Assembly: GCF_000151315.2 (NCBI RefSeq)
Contig: NW_011887297.1
Coordinates: forward strand, 1,341,587-1,405,586
Source of the DNA: Capsaspora owczarzaki ATCC 30864
Taxonomy: Eukaryota; Opisthokonta; Filasterea
Reading direction: 5' to 3'
DNA length: 64,000 bases
This document shows, piece by piece, positions 63,287 to 64,000 of this stretch. Positions within the stretch are counted from its first letter, which is position 1. Every line of letters begins with the position of its first letter. Both the position numbers and the translations under genes were made by a program. The notes beneath the pieces were generated by a model. The model did not search any database and had not been told where the DNA came from. It saw nothing but the letters and a program-made list of their open reading frames with translations.

Positions 63287-64000
63287 ATGGCAGTCAACCG
63301 AGCAGGCGCCTTGCTCTTGGACGCAGTGCAGGAGAGCGACATTGCGCGAGTCCGCAAACACCTCAGCGAGCCCGGGGCAGCGGCGCTGGTCCGCACTGTG
63401 CAGGACGCGACTGGCGCGAGCGTCTTACACTTGGCCGCTGGGCTCGGGTCGATTGAGATTGTGTACGAGCTGCTCCGTCGCGGTGCAGCCGCCAGCATGA
63501 ACACGGCGCACCCAACAACACAAGCCATCCCGCTCCATCTCGCTGCGGCGGCAGACCACGGCCTCTGCGTCGAGCTCCTGCTGCGGTCCAAGTGCGCGAG
63601 CGCGAGCCTCGCCATGCGGGATGCAAACCGCCTCACGCCACTCGAGGCCGCCGTCCGCGCGAAGGCCACCCACGCAGCCGCCATCATCGAGCGGCTTGCT
63701 GCGACTTGCATCTGCAGCGGGAGCGGTGGCGGCCCGGGGCTTGGAGCTGGAGCTGGAGCCGGAGCTGCAGATGGGTTTTTCGCATTGGCAAACCCGCCCG
63801 CCGCTGTTTCTGTTTCCACGGCACCCACGTCGTCGTCGTCGTCGTCGTCGTCGTCAAGTGGCACCACGCTGTTCTCTCGCAAGAAGAGCGCCGGCAATCT
63901 GTTTGCAAGCAAATCGCCGAGCTCTTCCGCTGGTTTGCCGTCGTCGTCGTCCAGTGGTAGCAACAATTTGCCACCGCCGCCGCCGGGAGCTGCCAACGCC
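63287..64000 (+). CDS. Ankyrin-repeat protein, 5' part
   Basis: Open from the ATG at 63287 to the window end, at least 238 residues. Three ankyrin repeats can be read in the first 125 residues. The first is a degenerate cap (LLLDAVQESDIARVRKHL). It is followed by TGASVLHLAAGLGSIEIVYE and AIPLHLAAAADHGLCVELLL, and then RLTPLEAAVRAKA. After that the sequence turns to Gly/Ala and poly-Ser linker with a (tcg)n run, then a Pro-rich stretch. Ankyrin repeats mediate protein binding. The C-terminal domains that would define its role lie outside the window. Confidence 0.8.
   Translation, partial: MAVNRAGALLLDAVQESDIARVRKHLSEPGAAALVRTVQDATGASVLHLAAGLGSIEIVYELLRRGAAASMNTAHPTTQAIPLHLAAAADHGLCVELLLRSKCASASLAMRDANRLTPLEAAVRAKATHAAAIIERLAATCICSGSGGGPGLGAGAGAGAADGFFALANPPAAVSVSTAPTSSSSSSSSSSGTTLFSRKKSAGNLFASKSPSSSAGLPSSSSSGSNNLPPPPPGAANA
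63826..63858. repeat. (TCG)n trinucleotide repeat, coding poly-Ser
   Basis: About ten TCG units in frame in the ankyrin-repeat gene, giving a poly-serine run. Confidence 0.9.

Noticed and set aside
1-64000. CRISPR arrays, bacterial operons or prophage
   Set aside because: No regularly spaced repeats, Shine-Dalgarno-led gene runs or phage genes. The intron-rich genes are clearly eukaryotic.

Overview
The window is eukaryotic nuclear DNA. Most genes are split by short introns of about 60-170 bp, nearly all GT-AG, with GTAAGT/GTGAGT-type donors and pyrimidine-rich acceptors. Exons are GC-rich, while introns and gene flanks are full of poly-A and poly-T runs. The gene set includes myosin VI, the KICSTOR subunit ITFG2, a membrane-anchored copper amine oxidase, a C4-pathway ALAS with CP heme motifs, an FATP-type acyl-CoA synthetase, an MLKL-like protein and TM9SF. 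Together with the compact layout this suggests a unicellular relative of animals (a Capsaspora-like holozoan or nearby opisthokont). That assignment is an inference from gene content and was not tested by alignment.

Layout. 1-8.1 kb: 3' end of the splicing factor CDC40/PRP17 (+), ITFG2 (+), tubulin cofactor B (-), arginyltransferase ATE1 (-), an unrecognised seven-helix membrane protein (+). 8.4-16.9 kb: copper amine oxidase (-) and myosin VI (-). 16.9-21.5 kb: a long gene-poor stretch with strong purine/pyrimidine strand bias. 21.5-24.4 kb: CTD-type small phosphatase (+) and prefoldin subunit 3 (-). 24.4-27.9 kb: a second gene-poor stretch with one doubtful reading frame. 27.9-38.4 kb: BRO1-domain protein (+), Elongator subunit ELP6 (-), TMEM9-like protein (+), U3 snoRNP WD protein RRP9 (-), a small Cys-patterned protein (+), thymidylate kinase (-). 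38.8-50 kb: FATP/SLC27A (+), CRYL1-type dehydrogenase (-), TM9SF nonaspanin (-), a mitochondrially targeted UPF0145/YbjQ protein (-), PLP synthase glutaminase PdxT (+). 50-64 kb: MLKL-like pseudokinase with a pYxN array and TPRs (-), two unrecognised helical proteins (+,+), ALAS (+), and the 5' end of an ankyrin-repeat gene (+).

The genes are mostly unrelated housekeeping functions: splicing, rRNA and tRNA processing, cytoskeleton, protein turnover, lipid, nucleotide and cofactor metabolism. There is no operon-like grouping. Head-to-head pairs with 119-746 bp between start codons recur (ATE1/7TM, ELP6/TMEM9, RRP9/Cys protein, DTYMK/FATP, YbjQ/PdxT, MLKL-like/476-aa protein), so shared bidirectional promoters are probable. 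The one metabolic link is that PdxT supplies ammonia for PLP synthesis and ALAS uses PLP.

The most unusual locus is 50268-53885. It has an MLKL-type N-terminal helical bundle, then about nine tandem Y-Q-N-S/A units that look like Grb2-SH2 docking sites, then a kinase fold whose catalytic Asp is replaced by Asn (HRN), then kinesin-light-chain-type TPRs. Exon joins were worked out by eye from splice signals, reading phase and remembered family sequences. They are self-consistent in phase but not checked against transcripts.
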